Source: Alphaproteobacteria bacterium (lineage in GTDB: Bacteria; Pseudomonadota; Alphaproteobacteria; Rhizobiales; JAJFHR01). Taken from it: a stretch of DNA of 33,344 nt. The stretch lies in contig JAJRTY010000137.1 in NCBI GenBank assembly GCA_024278055.1, positions 1-33,344 of the forward strand, read 5' to 3'. The notes beneath the pieces are model-generated. The model was given only the letters and a program-made list of their open reading frames with translations, ran no database searches and was not told the DNA's origin. Positions within the stretch are counted from its first letter, which is position 1. Every line of letters starts with the position of its first letter. This document shows positions 1-9,521 of this stretch, in pieces. Position numbers and translations under genes: made by a program.

Positions 1-373
1 CTAGATAACTCATTACAATGATCTCGCTGCCACCAAGGACTTCCGTGACCATAGGTGGCGGAATTGACAGAATGATGGCACCAATAAGCCCAAACCATGA
101 CACCGTCAGACTGGTTTTCCATTGGCGCTGGAATGCGACACCTCACCCGCCAACCTGTGCGGTGGCTCCGTAATGGGTCCCCCGCAATTCCTCGATACAC
201 AGCTGACAGAATTCATAAAAACACAGGTAAACGGCGTGAAATACGCCTGTTGCGAACGATCCTCCTGATAGTCAAAAATTAATTTCAAATTTTTTGCACA
301 AGCTCTTGACCTTCCACTTACTGGAACCCCTATGTGATGAAAATAACATCCATATCCAAAACAGGAGAAGATC
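1..373. other. Left-edge region without a convincing complete gene
   Basis: No open frame on either strand from 1 to 300 gives a convincing complete protein. One minus-strand frame is open from about 142 through the left edge, with a possible GTG start at 103 and no clear ribosome binding site. It encodes a hydrophobic stretch (VSWFGLIGAIILSIPPPMV) followed by MVTEVLGGSE, so it could be the start, or a truncated remnant, of a membrane protein that continues outside the window. The right part (300-373) holds the copper-responsive promoter and the leader of copZ. Confidence 0.3.
306..336 (+). promoter_or_regulatory. CueR-type copper-responsive promoter/operator
   Basis: The -35 hexamer TTGACC (306-311) and -10 hexamer TATGTG (331-336) are separated by 19 bp, the over-long spacer characteristic of MerR-family promoters. 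The spacer holds a dyad, CCTTCC-N7-GGAA, very close to the known CueR operator pattern. It sits 37 bp upstream of copZ, and a CueR homologue is encoded at the end of the same gene cluster. Copper-bound CueR would untwist the spacer and activate transcription. The family assignment rests on established CueR biology; the match itself is read directly. Confidence 0.8.
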
Positions 374-616
374 ATGAATACTCAGGTAAATGAAGTTACC
401 CTTGAAATCGAAGGCATGTCGTGTGGCCATTGTGTTGGCCGGGTGGAAAAAGCACTCAACGCCGGTTCAGGCATTGTTGGAGCTACGGTGGATCTTTCCA
501 CAAACACCGCTCAGGTGCGCTTTACCGAAGGTGCGACAAGTGCCGCTGACATTGCCGCAATAGTGACTGAAGCAGGCTACGACGCCAAACCCAAAAACGC
601 TTCACCCGCTGCATAA
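374..616 (+). CDS. copZ: CopZ-like copper chaperone (single HMA domain)
   Basis: This 80-residue protein is a single heavy-metal-associated domain. The Cu(I)-binding motif is GMSCGHC near residues 14-20, where the two cysteines bind copper; the His inside the motif is typical of soluble chaperones rather than of ATPase domains. It has no signal peptide, so it should work in the cytoplasm, handing Cu(I) to the copA product 57 bp downstream. The start is supported by AGGAGA about 6 nt upstream. Its sequence is strikingly close to the second HMA domain of the neighbouring CopA (about 47 of 67 positions identical by hand alignment), which suggests origin by domain duplication. It should be induced with copA from the CueR-type promoter. 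Confidence 0.9.
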   Translation: MNTQVNEVTLEIEGMSCGHCVGRVEKALNAGSGIVGATVDLSTNTAQVRFTEGATSAADIAAIVTEAGYDAKPKNASPAA

Positions 617-673
617 GGCTATTCCAGGGCTGGCATAACTCTAAAAAATCAAATTCGTAATGAGGCAACAATA

Positions 674-3133
674 ATGAACGCTCATACAACGTCATTTCAG
701 ATCGAAGGCATGTCTTGTGCATCTTGTGTCGGTCGGGTGGAAAAAGCTTTGGCTGCCGTTCCCGGTGTCACGGATGCATCGGTGAACCTGGCAACCGAAA
801 CAGCCCGGGTCAGTTTTGATGACAGCGTTAACACTCAAACGTTGACCGCCACCCTTAGCGATGCAGGCTACCCGGCCGCCACCGATAAAGTTACCCTGGA
901 AATAGAAGGCATGACCTGCGCTTCGTGCGTCGGCCGGGTTGAAAAGGCTCTCAGTGCGGGCGAAGGCGTACTGCAAGCATCAGTAAATCTGGCAACAGAG
1001 ACCGCAACAGTGGTTTTTGCCACCGGTGCAACAACCGCAGCAGACATCGCCGCCATTGCAACCAGGGCTGGGTACCCCGCCAAACCCAAGACTACCGGCG
1101 CTGCTCAAACCGACAAAGAAGACCGCAAGGCTGCCGAGATCAGCCATCTTGGGCGCATTACATTGTTGGCCGCTGTACTGGCGCTGCCGGTATTTGTGAT
1201 GGAAATGGGAGGGCACATCTATGCCGGTTTTGGTGTCTTTATCGAAGATTATATTGGCCTGCAAAACAGCCGGCTTATTCAGTTTGTACTGACAACAATT
1301 GTGTTATTCGGGCCAGGATTGCGGTTCTACACCAAAGGTTTCCCTGCCCTTTTCAAAGGTGCGCCCGACATGAATTCCCTTGTCGCCCTGGGCACATCGG
1401 CCGCGTATGTTTTCTCGCTGGTCTCTACATTCACGCCCTGGGTATTGCCCGAAGGCACGGTTAATGTTTATTACGAGGCCGCCGCTGTGATTGTCGTTTT
1501 GATATTGCTGGGCCGCTTTTTGGAAGCCCGCGCCAAAGGCCGCACCGGCAACGCCATTCGCAAACTTGTCGGCCTTCAGGCCAAGACCGCCCGGGTTGAG
1601 CGCAACGGCGAAGTGACAGAACTGGCAATTGAAGAAATTGTCCTCGGTGACATTATTCATGTGCGCCCCGGTGAGAAGATTTCCGTCGATGGTGTGGTGT
1701 TGACCGGCTCGTCCTACGTCGATGAAAGCATGATTACCGGTGAGCCCGTCCCGGTTGAAAAAACCAAAGATGCCGAAGTTGTCGGCGGCACGGTCAACGG
1801 CACCGGTGCCTTAACATTTACGGCCACCAAAGTCGGCGGCGACACCATGCTGGCCCAGATCATTCAAATGGTTGAGCAGGCCCAGGGCGCCAAACTGCCC
1901 ATTCAGGGTATTGTCGACAGGATAACATCCGTATTTGTGCCGATTGTTATGGTACTGGCGGCACTCACCGTTCTGACCTGGTTTTTGATCGGTCCCGAAC
2001 CCGCCATCACCTATGCATTGATTGCCGGGGTGGCCGTCCTGATTATTGCGTGCCCCTGTGCCATGGGCCTGGCAACACCAACCTCAATCATGGTCGGCAC
2101 CGGTCGCGCAGCGGAAATGGGCGTATTGTTTCGCAAAGGTGATGCCCTTCAATCGCTGCAGGAAGCAAAGATTGTTGCCCTCGACAAAACCGGCACCCTG
2201 ACGCTTGGCCGCCCGGAACTGACCGATTTGACGGTTGCCGAAGGTTTCGAGCAGGACGATGTCCTGCAACTGGTGGCATCGGTTGAAGAAACCTCCGAAC
2301 ATCCCATTGCTGAAGCCATTGTCCGTGCCGCCAAGGCCAAGAAAATAAACCTGTCCAAAACCGAAGACTTCTCGTCAATTACCGGCTTTGGCGTTCAGGC
2401 CCGCGTTGACGGCAAGCTTATTCTCATTGGTGCTGACCGTTTCATGAAACGCGAGAACATATCCCTGGGAACATTGCTGGCCGAAGGTGACGCGCTGGGC
2501 AAAAAGGGTAAAACGCCACTCTATGCCGCCATTGACGGCAAGATTGCCGCAGTTATCGCGGTAACTGATCCGATCAAGGACAGCACACCGGCAGCAATTG
2601 CCGCTTTACATAAGCTCGGCCTCAAGGTTGCCATGATAACCGGGGACAATCAGGGCACAGCCGATGCCATCGCCAGGGAACTCGACATAGACCATGTGGT
2701 CGCCGAGGTGTTGCCCGAAGGCAAGGTTGCAGCGTTAGAGGCCTTGCGGACTGATGGCACCAAACTGGCCTTTGTTGGCGATGGCATTAACGATGCACCC
2801 GCCCTGGCTGTGGCGGACGTGGGAATTGCCATTGGCACCGGCACCGATGTTGCTATTGAAGCCGCTGACGTGGTGCTGATGTCCGGCGATCTAAAAGGCG
2901 TGGTCAATGCCTTTCAGATCAGCCAGCGCACCATGTCCAACATTCGCCAGAACCTGTTCTGGGCCTTCAGCTACAATACGTTGTTGATCCCGGTTGCCGC
3001 CGGTGTGCTATACCCGGTAAGCGGGCTGATGCTGTCGCCCGTGCTGGCTGCCGGTGCCATGGCGTTGTCAAGCGTCTTTGTTCTTACCAACGCTTTGCGT
3101 TTACGCTGGGTAAAACCGGCCATGCAGGAGTAA
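674..3133 (+). CDS. copA: Copper-exporting P1B-type ATPase CopA
   Basis: The 819-residue protein pumps Cu(I) out of the cytoplasm across the inner membrane. It has two N-terminal HMA domains (GMSCASC with C15/C18, GMTCASC with C82/C85), then the P-type ATPase core. The core shows the actuator TGE (355-357), the transmembrane metal site CPC (460-462), the phosphorylation site DKTGT (D504), the SEHP nucleotide-domain motif (H543) and the hinge GDGINDAP (from G702). Eight membrane helices are expected, and the C-terminal helix carries the M-S-S element (MALSSV) of Cu(I) ATPases. Length and domain order are standard. The gene lies between copZ and cueR, and the stop codon is only 4 bp before cueR, so the three are probably one transcript. 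Confidence 0.96.
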   Translation: MNAHTTSFQIEGMSCASCVGRVEKALAAVPGVTDASVNLATETARVSFDDSVNTQTLTATLSDAGYPAATDKVTLEIEGMTCASCVGRVEKALSAGEGVLQASVNLATETATVVFATGATTAADIAAIATRAGYPAKPKTTGAAQTDKEDRKAAEISHLGRITLLAAVLALPVFVMEMGGHIYAGFGVFIEDYIGLQNSRLIQFVLTTIVLFGPGLRFYTKGFPALFKGAPDMNSLVALGTSAAYVFSLVSTFTPWVLPEGTVNVYYEAAAVIVVLILLGRFLEARAKGRTGNAIRKLVGLQAKTARVERNGEVTELAIEEIVLGDIIHVRPGEKISVDGVVLTGSSYVDESMITGEPVPVEKTKDAEVVGGTVNGTGALTFTATKVGGDTMLAQIIQMVEQAQGAKLPIQGIVDRITSVFVPIVMVLAALTVLTWFLIGPEPAITYALIAGVAVLIIACPCAMGLATPTSIMVGTGRAAEMGVLFRKGDALQSLQEAKIVALDKTGTLTLGRPELTDLTVAEGFEQDDVLQLVASVEETSEHPIAEAIVRAAKAKKINLSKTEDFSSITGFGVQARVDGKLILIGADRFMKRENISLGTLLAEGDALGKKGKTPLYAAIDGKIAAVIAVTDPIKDSTPAAIAALHKLGLKVAMITGDNQGTADAIARELDIDHVVAEVLPEGKVAALEALRTDGTKLAFVGDGINDAPALAVADVGIAIGTGTDVAIEAADVVLMSGDLKGVVNAFQISQRTMSNIRQNLFWAFSYNTLLIPVAAGVLYPVSGLMLSPVLAAGAMALSSVFVLTNALRLRWVKPAMQE

Positions 3134-3137
3134 AAAA

Positions 3138-3521
3138 ATGAATATTGGCGATGTTGCAAGCCGTTCGGGCCTGCCCGCAAAAACCATTCGTTATTACGAA
3201 GACATCGGTTTTGTCAAACCCTTGCGCGATACCAATGGCTACCGGGTGTTTCAGGAAAAGGAACTGCATAAACTAACGTTCCTCCACCGCGCTCGCGCCC
3301 TTGGCTTCACCATTGAAGATTGCCGGGCACTTTTAGCTCTATATGACGACGAAACCCGTTCAAGCGCCGATGTAAAACGTATAGCCAACGAACATCTGAA
3401 GGAAATCGACGCCAAAATCGCCAATCTTAAAACCATGCGCAACACACTTTCGCATCTGATAGAAGAATGCGCCGGAGATCACCGCCCGGATTGCCCGATC
3501 CTGGAAGATCTGGGTAAATAA
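3138..3521 (+). CDS. cueR: CueR-like MerR-family Cu(I)-responsive regulator
   Basis: This 127-residue protein has an N-terminal MerR winged helix (MNIGDVASRSGLPAKTIRYY), a long dimerisation helix, and a C-terminal metal loop with two cysteines separated by seven residues (CAGDHRPDC). That C-x7-C spacing and a Ser-Ala-Asp-Val-Lys element before the dimer helix match Cu(I)/Ag(I)/Au(I)-sensing CueR; Zn and Hg sensors have Cys at the Ser position. The start follows GGAG that overlaps the end of copA. It probably acts on the 19-bp-spacer promoter at 306-336 and so regulates its own operon, whereas E. coli cueR is transcribed separately. Its stop is 12 bp from the convergent gene at 3534-4643. Confidence 0.92.
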   Translation: MNIGDVASRSGLPAKTIRYYEDIGFVKPLRDTNGYRVFQEKELHKLTFLHRARALGFTIEDCRALLALYDDETRSSADVKRIANEHLKEIDAKIANLKTMRNTLSHLIEECAGDHRPDCPILEDLGK

Positions 3522-3533
3522 GCTCTGTTTAAC

Positions 3534-4643
3534 TCAGTTGGCAATCTCGCCAATGGATACAGTGGTACGTAATTCCGGGCTGTTGGGACCAAGCAGGACG
3601 GGCTGTTTTATATCAGCCAGCACCGCAACATCATACAGCTCGGAGACCACCCCATCCATTGTCAGGGAATGAATAATATCGCCACTTTTCAAATCAATGA
3701 TATAGAGACCACAGCGCGGTTCCATTTTGCGTGTCGTTAGTGCATCATCCAGCGCCAGACCGGAAAATGTCTTGTTGTCGCGTGGCTTGGACAGACCCAT
3801 AATAGCAAAACCATCAACAAAACTGAGCCCACGCAGATAGCCCGGACAAAAACAGACCGCTTCAAATTTCCCGTTTTCCAAATCCACATAACCAAACTCA
3901 CCGGTGCCGGAATTATGCAGCCACAGCCTGTCATCGTGCCAGCGCGGTGAATGCGGCATGCTCAGACCTTCACAAACAATGTCGTTGGAGCGCACATCAA
4001 TGACAATACCGCCACTAAGACGTTGATCGCGCCAGCCATCAAACGTATCGCTTTTGGCAACCGCTGTAACATAAGCCGGCTTGCCATCAACCAGAGCCAG
4101 CCCATTGAGATGGCAGCGGTCTTCGGCTGCCAGTCTGGAAATAAAATCCGGTCGCCATACCGGGATGAAACTGTGGGTAACACTCAACGTTCCGAGACAG
4201 TTAAATAATGTATTGACGAAAGTTGGCTGGCCGCTGTCGGGAACCGCTATGTCGTGAATATCCAAATCCCCGGTAAAATACGAAACCTGAGGCACATAAA
4301 CCGCATCATAGCCTTCTTTTGTCTTCTGATTTTCCGGCAAAGCATTTTCATAGCGATGAACCTGCACATCGCTTGTTACCCATAAACCGTTGTCAGATGC
4401 AGCCATACCAAGGCAACGTCCGACATTGCGATTAAAAACCCACAATTTGCCATCGGGTTTGGATCCGATGAAAAACAGCTTGCCGACCTGGTAGGTGGTA
4501 AAGGCTAAAGACAAATTACGCTGCGCCAGCCATTGGGCAAACCCGCGCGAAGTATCCAGCGAAAACACCGGATCTCCCTGCTCGCCAGCCGCTGTGCCAC
4601 TATTATCATTGGTTTCGATGGTCGTCTCGGGCGTTTTTACCAT
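3534..4643 (-). CDS. TIGR03032/DUF4915-type predicted beta-propeller protein
   Basis: This 369-residue protein has no signal peptide or membrane segment. Recurrent short strands of the form G-x-L-W-V and Y-V/I-D-L (GKLWVFNRNVGR, DNGLWVTSDVQ, EFGYVDLENGKFE, GLYIIDLKSGDI) suggest a propeller-like fold. Diagnostic stretches include the HxNGLALVDGKPAYVTA segment and the SMPHSPRWHDDRLWL segment, which I recognise from the TIGR03032 (DUF4915) family. Some members occur near tetratricopeptide or glycan-related genes, but no biochemical role is established. The start at 4643 is supported by AAGGAG 10 nt upstream. It is convergent with the copper operon and divergent from the sensor operon at 4781, and nothing visible links it functionally to either. 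Confidence 0.75.
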   Translation of the reverse strand: MVKTPETTIETNDNSGTAAGEQGDPVFSLDTSRGFAQWLAQRNLSLAFTTYQVGKLFFIGSKPDGKLWVFNRNVGRCLGMAASDNGLWVTSDVQVHRYENALPENQKTKEGYDAVYVPQVSYFTGDLDIHDIAVPDSGQPTFVNTLFNCLGTLSVTHSFIPVWRPDFISRLAAEDRCHLNGLALVDGKPAYVTAVAKSDTFDGWRDQRLSGGIVIDVRSNDIVCEGLSMPHSPRWHDDRLWLHNSGTGEFGYVDLENGKFEAVCFCPGYLRGLSFVDGFAIMGLSKPRDNKTFSGLALDDALTTRKMEPRCGLYIIDLKSGDIIHSLTMDGVVSELYDVAVLADIKQPVLLGPNSPELRTTVSIGEIAN

Positions 4644-4692
4644 GAGTGGAGGTCTCCTTGATCATTACATTTTAAGCTTGAGACCCGCTGAG

Positions 4693-4720
4693 GTGACAAG
4701 GCAGCATTGATGCTTATAAT
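4693..4720 (+). promoter_or_regulatory. Probable sigma-70 promoter of the sensor operon
   Basis: GTGACA (4693-4698) and a perfect TATAAT (4715-4720) are separated by 16 bp. The element is about 60 bp upstream of the binding-protein gene at 4781. It would give housekeeping expression of the binding protein, kinase and regulator, in contrast with the sigma-54 promoter that precedes the transport genes. This is read from the sequence; activity is inferred. Confidence 0.5.
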
Positions 4721-4780
4721 GCATCTCGTTCTATTTATTCAAGTTTACTTCTGCATATCCGTTACAAGAGTTTTGTCAGC

Positions 4781-6130
4781 ATGATTATACGGTTTTTTTT
4801 GATTGGCGTATTATTGCTGACGACAGGCATGGCCCATGCCCAGGAACGTCAGCAGCTGATAATTCTTACCTCGTTTCCCGATACGATTTACCAACCGTTC
4901 AAACGTGCGTTCGAAAACAAAAATCCCGATATCGAGTTGTTCATCCTCAACCGAAAAACCTCAGCGGCCATCTCTTACATTCAAGACGGTGTAAATTATC
5001 CCGTCGATCTGTTCTGGGCATCAGCTCCCGATGCATTTGAAATCCTCAAACAATCGGGGAAATTGCAAAAACTTCATCGCGTCAACCGCCCACCTGCCGA
5101 CAAAGTGCTGGGTTACCCGATAAATGATCCTGATGGATATTACGTCGGCTTTGCCATTTCCGGCTACGGTATAATGTGGAACAGCGATTACCTCAGCCGC
5201 TACAAATTGCCAAAGCCCGCCAGCTGGGATGATTTACGCAAAAGCATCTATGCCAATCATATCGGTATTTCCGCACCCTCGCGCTCGGGCACCACACATC
5301 TTATTGTCGAGATCATCCTGCAATCAAAAGGCTGGGTGGAAGGCTGGCGCACGCTGATGGAGATTGGTGGCAATCTGGCGACAGTCACTGCCCGCAGTTT
5401 TGGTGTACCGTCAGGTGTGGAGCAGGGCTTTTTTGGCATCGGACTGGTTATCGACTTTTTTGGCCTGCGTTCGCGTGCCGAAGGACAACCGGTGGAATTT
5501 AAGTATCCCACCTTCACCAAAATGCTGCCAGCCAATATTGCTCTGGTCAAGGGTGCTGAAAACTCAAGTGAGGCAAACCGGTTTATCGAATTCCTGTTAT
5601 CTGACGACGGCCAGCGTATTTTGTTCCGCCCCGGTATTTCGCGACTGCCGGTTAATCCGGAAATCTATCGCGATGCACCGAAAGGATTTCCCAACCCTTT
5701 CACTTTTCCCTCTAATAGTGCAGCCCCCCTGTTTGACATCAATCTGTCAAAAACCCGCTATCATCTGGTCAATGCACTGTTTGATCAATTGATCACTTTT
5801 CGATTGCGCGAACTGAAAGAAGCCTGGTCGCTGGTCCACCGGGCGGAAAAGAAACTGGCTCAATTACAGGACACTGATTTAAAAGCTGACATAGCCAAAG
5901 CCCGTACATTGATTGACCAATTTCCAGTATCCGCCTCCGAAGCAAACAATGTAAAATTTACCAGCCGGTTTGCCCGCCACAAACCCGGGTTTGCGGTTTC
6001 ATCAACACAAACCCAACGCGAAGCCGACTGGCGCAGCGATGCCCTGCGCCGCTATGATGCCGCAGCACAGATTGCCGAACGGGTTTTATCTATTCTGCGT
6101 GAGCGCGACACTCCCGGGAGGCCAAAATGA
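4781..6130 (+). CDS. Periplasmic solute-binding protein of a sensory operon (PgtC/AfuA-like)
   Basis: This 449-residue protein has a Sec signal peptide (hydrophobic run to about residue 18, probable cleavage after AHA at 20). A type-2 periplasmic binding fold of the Fe3+/sugar-phosphate class follows. Conserved blocks are LTSFPDT, FWASAPDAFE, PINDPDGYY, SGYGIMWN, SAPSRSGTTHL and TARSFGVPSGV. After the binding domain (to about residue 320) comes an unusual helical, charged C-terminal extension of about 110 residues. It overlaps the downstream kinase gene by 4 bp (ATGA), and no permease follows directly, so it probably acts as the periplasmic sensor partner of the kinase, as PgtC does in the phosphoglycerate system. 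The ligand is unknown. A close paralogue at 9603 serves the transporter. Confidence 0.82.
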   Translation: MIIRFFLIGVLLLTTGMAHAQERQQLIILTSFPDTIYQPFKRAFENKNPDIELFILNRKTSAAISYIQDGVNYPVDLFWASAPDAFEILKQSGKLQKLHRVNRPPADKVLGYPINDPDGYYVGFAISGYGIMWNSDYLSRYKLPKPASWDDLRKSIYANHIGISAPSRSGTTHLIVEIILQSKGWVEGWRTLMEIGGNLATVTARSFGVPSGVEQGFFGIGLVIDFFGLRSRAEGQPVEFKYPTFTKMLPANIALVKGAENSSEANRFIEFLLSDDGQRILFRPGISRLPVNPEIYRDAPKGFPNPFTFPSNSAAPLFDINLSKTRYHLVNALFDQLITFRLRELKEAWSLVHRAEKKLAQLQDTDLKADIAKARTLIDQFPVSASEANNVKFTSRFARHKPGFAVSSTQTQREADWRSDALRRYDAAAQIAERVLSILRERDTPGRPK

Positions 6131-8058
6131 CGGTGCGACGGTTTGGTATCCGTGGCCGCATGTTTGCAGCTTTTGGCCTGATCGCTTTGGTAACCGTCAT
6201 ATCAAGTGCTACCGCCTGGTTTGCCTACGAAAACCTGAGCCGCGGCTTTTCCCGCATCGTTGGTATAGATATTCCCAGCATCACGCTGGCCTCAGAGTTG
6301 ACTGCAAAAAGTGGCGAAATTGTCTCCACCGCCCCCACCCTGGTGGCTGCCAGCTCCAACCGGGCGCGTAAAAGAATCTGGGATCAGTTGTTACGCACCA
6401 TAAAAACCACCGCAGCACTTGTCGACAGGTTAGAGCAATACGACATTCCCGGCGAACAGCGTTCAGCTTTGCGTACTCAGCTTAATGCGGTTACTTCGGC
6501 ATTGCGCGCGCTTGATACCAATGTCCAGCGCAAATTCTGGTTTTCCAATCGTAATCAGGAGTTGACTGAAAGCCTGCGCTGGGCGCATGCGGATTTTCTC
6601 GATGAAATTGACCCCCTCATTATGGACGCCCGCTTTAACATTGCCTTGTTGCTAAGGCGATCACAGGCAACAACTGAAGAAACATCCTCAGTGGCGCGTG
6701 TCTCCAATATCGAGACCCGACTGACCCAGCAGGAAGTGTTGTTGCAGATAAAGAGCGATGTAAATCTTCTGGTTGGCCTGATTTTCAGAGCCGCCAATGC
6801 CGATGACAAACAACAGCTAAAATCCATCACCCTGTTTGCCGCCGACAGTGCAAGCCAGGTCACCGATGGACTTGGTAAACTGGCAAAGCGTACGGGTAAC
6901 GTTTCCCTGCGCCAGTCGGCAAAGATAATTCTTTCGTTTATTGATGGCCAGAACAGCCTGATCAACCTGCGTCGCGATTCCCTCAACCTGCTGCAGATTA
7001 ACAGGGGCATGTTGGAAAGCACGGCTTTGCTGGTCGGAGATTTTCAATCCAGCGCCGCCAGGTTTGCCGAACTGGTCAAATCCCAGGCCATCGACCAGGC
7101 CAAAAGCGCCAGCATCGTCACCACCCGCGCCAAAAACTTTCTGATCTGGGCAACCCTGGGCAGTATTGCCATCGCCATTGTGGTCGTGTGGTTTTATGTC
7201 GGTCGCAGTCTGGCCGGCCGCGTACGCCGCCTCAACCTTGCCATGGGACAGATTGCCGAGGGTGACTTGACCACCCGGGTTCCCGTCGGCGGGGATGACG
7301 AAATCAGCGACATGGCCAGCGCCCTTGAAGTTTTTCGCAACCGGATTTCAGACACGCAAAAAGAACTGGTACAAGCCGGTAAACTGGCTGCTCTTGGGCA
7401 GCTGGTAGCCGGCGTTGCCCATGATCTCAATCAACCGCTGGCGGCACTAAAGTTTCAGACCCACAATGCAAAAGTGTTATTGAAAAAAGACAATGTATCT
7501 GAAGTCGCTGACAATCTTGATCAAATCTCAGCGCTGTCAACCAAGATGGCAAAAAAGATCAACCATCTCAAAACTCTCGCCCGCAAGCCCTCGCAATCCG
7601 TACATGATGTGGAGCTAAAGCCTATCATCGCCTCCGCTCTCGATTTGCTTGAAGGGCGCATCAACGACGTCGGTGTAGAGGTTAAACTGAACCTGCCAAA
7701 GGAAAAACTGATTGTGCGCGGTGGGGAAAACCGGCTTGAGCAGGTATTCCTCAATGTTTTCGGTAATGCGCTTGATGCGATGGTCACAGCCCCGGTCAAA
7801 AAGCTGAAAATAGAAGTAAAAAATCTCAACGGCAAAACCACCACCACCGTTCAAGACAGCGGTGAGGGCATTGCGGAAGAGATTTTGCCCCAGGTTTTCG
7901 ACCCCTTCTTCACCACAAAAGAGGTTGGCGAGGGCCTCGGCCTGGGCTTAAGTATTTCCTACAATATTGTCAAAGATTTCGGCGGGACCATAAATGCTGC
8001 AAGCAAAACAAATGTTGGCACCACGTTCAGCGTTATTCTTAAAACAGGCCAGAAATGA
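6127..8058 (+). CDS. Membrane sensor histidine kinase (PgtB/DctB-like)
   Basis: This 643-residue kinase has a first membrane helix at about residues 11-33, a large periplasmic sensor region to about 335 that is mostly helical, and a second helix at about 338-357. A HAMP linker (about 358-410) leads to the kinase core. The phospho-acceptor motif GVAHDLNQPLAAL places the active histidine at H432 and is of the DctB/HPK4 class that partners NtrC-type regulators. ATP-binding boxes are visible: N-box NVFGNALDAM, G1 DSGEGI, F-box FDPFFTTK and G2 GLGLGLS. It overlaps the binding-protein gene upstream and the regulator gene downstream (ATGA in both cases), so the three are translationally coupled. The binding protein is probably its signal input. 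Confidence 0.88.
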   Translation: MTVRRFGIRGRMFAAFGLIALVTVISSATAWFAYENLSRGFSRIVGIDIPSITLASELTAKSGEIVSTAPTLVAASSNRARKRIWDQLLRTIKTTAALVDRLEQYDIPGEQRSALRTQLNAVTSALRALDTNVQRKFWFSNRNQELTESLRWAHADFLDEIDPLIMDARFNIALLLRRSQATTEETSSVARVSNIETRLTQQEVLLQIKSDVNLLVGLIFRAANADDKQQLKSITLFAADSASQVTDGLGKLAKRTGNVSLRQSAKIILSFIDGQNSLINLRRDSLNLLQINRGMLESTALLVGDFQSSAARFAELVKSQAIDQAKSASIVTTRAKNFLIWATLGSIAIAIVVVWFYVGRSLAGRVRRLNLAMGQIAEGDLTTRVPVGGDDEISDMASALEVFRNRISDTQKELVQAGKLAALGQLVAGVAHDLNQPLAALKFQTHNAKVLLKKDNVSEVADNLDQISALSTKMAKKINHLKTLARKPSQSVHDVELKPIIASALDLLEGRINDVGVEVKLNLPKEKLIVRGGENRLEQVFLNVFGNALDAMVTAPVKKLKIEVKNLNGKTTTTVQDSGEGIAEEILPQVFDPFFTTKEVGEGLGLGLSISYNIVKDFGGTINAASKTNVGTTFSVILKTGQK

Positions 8059-9398
8059 CACCTGAACAGATTATTATAGTCGACGATGAAGACGATGTGC
8101 GCGAGGCCTACGCGCAAACCCTGCAACTTGAAGGCTTTAATGTCGCAGCCTTCGCCACAGCCCGAGATGCCCTGGAAATCATTTCAGCGGACTGGCCCGG
8201 CGTCGTGGTGACGGATTTGCGCATGCCGCGCATTGACGGGCTCGAATTATTGAGAAAAACTCACGCCATCGACAGCGATATTCCCGTGGTGATGATTACC
8301 GCCCATGGTGATGTGCCCGTGGCGGTGGATGCCATGCGCAGCGGTGCCTATGATTTTCTGGAAAAACCACCTGACCCGCTGCTTATGCTGGAGGTCGTGC
8401 AGCGCGCCCTGAAACACCGCAAACTGGTTTTGGAAAATCGACGTTTACGGCAACAACTCATCGGCTCTGAAAGCCCGCTGGATACGATCATCGGAAAAAC
8501 GCCAGTGATGACCGGCTTGCGCCAGACTATCACCATGCTTGCCAATGCCGACGTGGATACGCTCATCGTCGGCGAAACCGGCACCGGCAAAGAACTCGTC
8601 GCCCAGGCCCTGCACAAATGCAGCAAACGTGCCAAACGCAAATTTGTCGCCCTTAATTGTGCCGCCCTGCCCGAAAGTCTGATTGAGAGCGAGCTTTTCG
8701 GCCATGAGAAAGGCGCCTTTACCAATGCCCACTCCCGCCGTATCGGCAAGGTGGAATACGCCCACAAAGGCATATTGTTCCTCGATGAAATTGAAAGCAT
8801 GCCCTTAAGCATACAGGCAAAACTGTTGCGTGTTCTGCAGGAACGATCGTTTGAGCGCGTCGGGGCCAATGAAATGATATCGGTCAACATCTGCGTCATC
8901 GCCGCTGCCAAGACAGATCTAAAGGCGATGAGTGAACAGGGACTGTTGCGCAGCGATCTTTATTATCGGTTGAATGTCGCCACCATAGAGCTGCCCGCCC
9001 TGCGGCACCGGCGCGATGATATACCCCTGTTATTCAGCACACTGAGCCAACAGGCCGCTATGGAGCGTCGCACCAGCTTGCCTGAAATATCCCCGCAGTT
9101 GCTGGAAACACTGATGCAACACGACTGGCCCGGCAACGTACGCGAGTTAAAAAATGTTGCCGAAAAATTTGTAATCGGGCTGCCCCTGGGACTTGGCGCC
9201 CATGAAAAAGTGGAAAAATCCGGCTCCCTCAGCGAAATGACCGAAAACTTTGAAAAGCAATGTATCATCAATGCTCTGGTCAAAAACAACGGTTTCATCA
9301 CCGCAACAGCCACCGCTTTGGGACTTCCCCGCAAGACGCTGTATCTGCGTATGCAAAAGTACAATCTGCGAAAAGAGACTTACCGTTCCCAGGATTAA
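8055..9398 (+). CDS. NtrC-family sigma-54-dependent response regulator (PgtA/DctD-like)
   Basis: This 447-residue protein has three modules. A receiver domain carries the phosphorylation site VVTDLRMP (D54). An AAA+ domain has Walker A GETGTGKE (173-180), Walker B ILFLDEIES and the arginine-finger region. A Fis-type helix-turn-helix lies at the C-terminus (NNGFITATATALGLPRKT). The sigma-54-contacting loop reads GAFTNA (220-225) instead of the near-invariant GAFTGA. The start overlaps the end of the kinase gene. A consensus sigma-54 promoter with upstream dyads begins about 120 bp after the stop codon, which makes the ABC-transport operon at 9603 the obvious target. Family membership is clear; the substrate signal is not. 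Confidence 0.9.
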   Translation: MTPEQIIIVDDEDDVREAYAQTLQLEGFNVAAFATARDALEIISADWPGVVVTDLRMPRIDGLELLRKTHAIDSDIPVVMITAHGDVPVAVDAMRSGAYDFLEKPPDPLLMLEVVQRALKHRKLVLENRRLRQQLIGSESPLDTIIGKTPVMTGLRQTITMLANADVDTLIVGETGTGKELVAQALHKCSKRAKRKFVALNCAALPESLIESELFGHEKGAFTNAHSRRIGKVEYAHKGILFLDEIESMPLSIQAKLLRVLQERSFERVGANEMISVNICVIAAAKTDLKAMSEQGLLRSDLYYRLNVATIELPALRHRRDDIPLLFSTLSQQAAMERRTSLPEISPQLLETLMQHDWPGNVRELKNVAEKFVIGLPLGLGAHEKVEKSGSLSEMTENFEKQCIINALVKNNGFITATATALGLPRKTLYLRMQKYNLRKETYRSQD

Positions 9399-9420
9399 AA
9401 GGGTCAAAACTATCCTTTTT
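9397..9420 (+). terminator. Weak possible terminator after the regulator gene
   Basis: AAAAGG (9397-9402) can pair with CCTTTT (9414-9419), and the second arm runs into a T-tract. The stem is short with an 11-nt loop, so termination is uncertain. It lies right at the end of the regulator gene. Confidence 0.3.
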
Positions 9421-9430
9421 TCATGGTTAT

Positions 9431-9466
9431 TTTGAGTTGTTTTTAACTCAAATTGACAGCAGTCAA
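9431..9466 (+). promoter_or_regulatory. Candidate enhancer (UAS) dyads for the NtrC-type regulator
   Basis: Two dyads lie side by side. TTTGAGTT (9431-9438) and AACTCAAA (9445-9452) form an 8-bp perfect inverted repeat with a 6-bp gap, and TTGAC-AGCA-GTCAA follows at 9453-9466. Their centres are roughly 107 and 89 bp upstream of the start expected from the sigma-54 promoter at 9522, the usual distance for enhancer sites of NtrC-type activators. The first dyad could alternatively be a weak terminator stem for the regulator gene. Binding is inferred. Confidence 0.5.
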
Positions 9467-9521
9467 AAATCACAAACATTGTAATACATTGTTTTTATTG
9501 ACTTACTTCCAAAGCTCAAAC

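Noticed and set aside
97..375. Open frames 97-282 (plus) and 106-375 (minus)
   Set aside because: Compositions are not protein-like, they overlap the copper promoter, and no ribosome binding site or family motif is seen.
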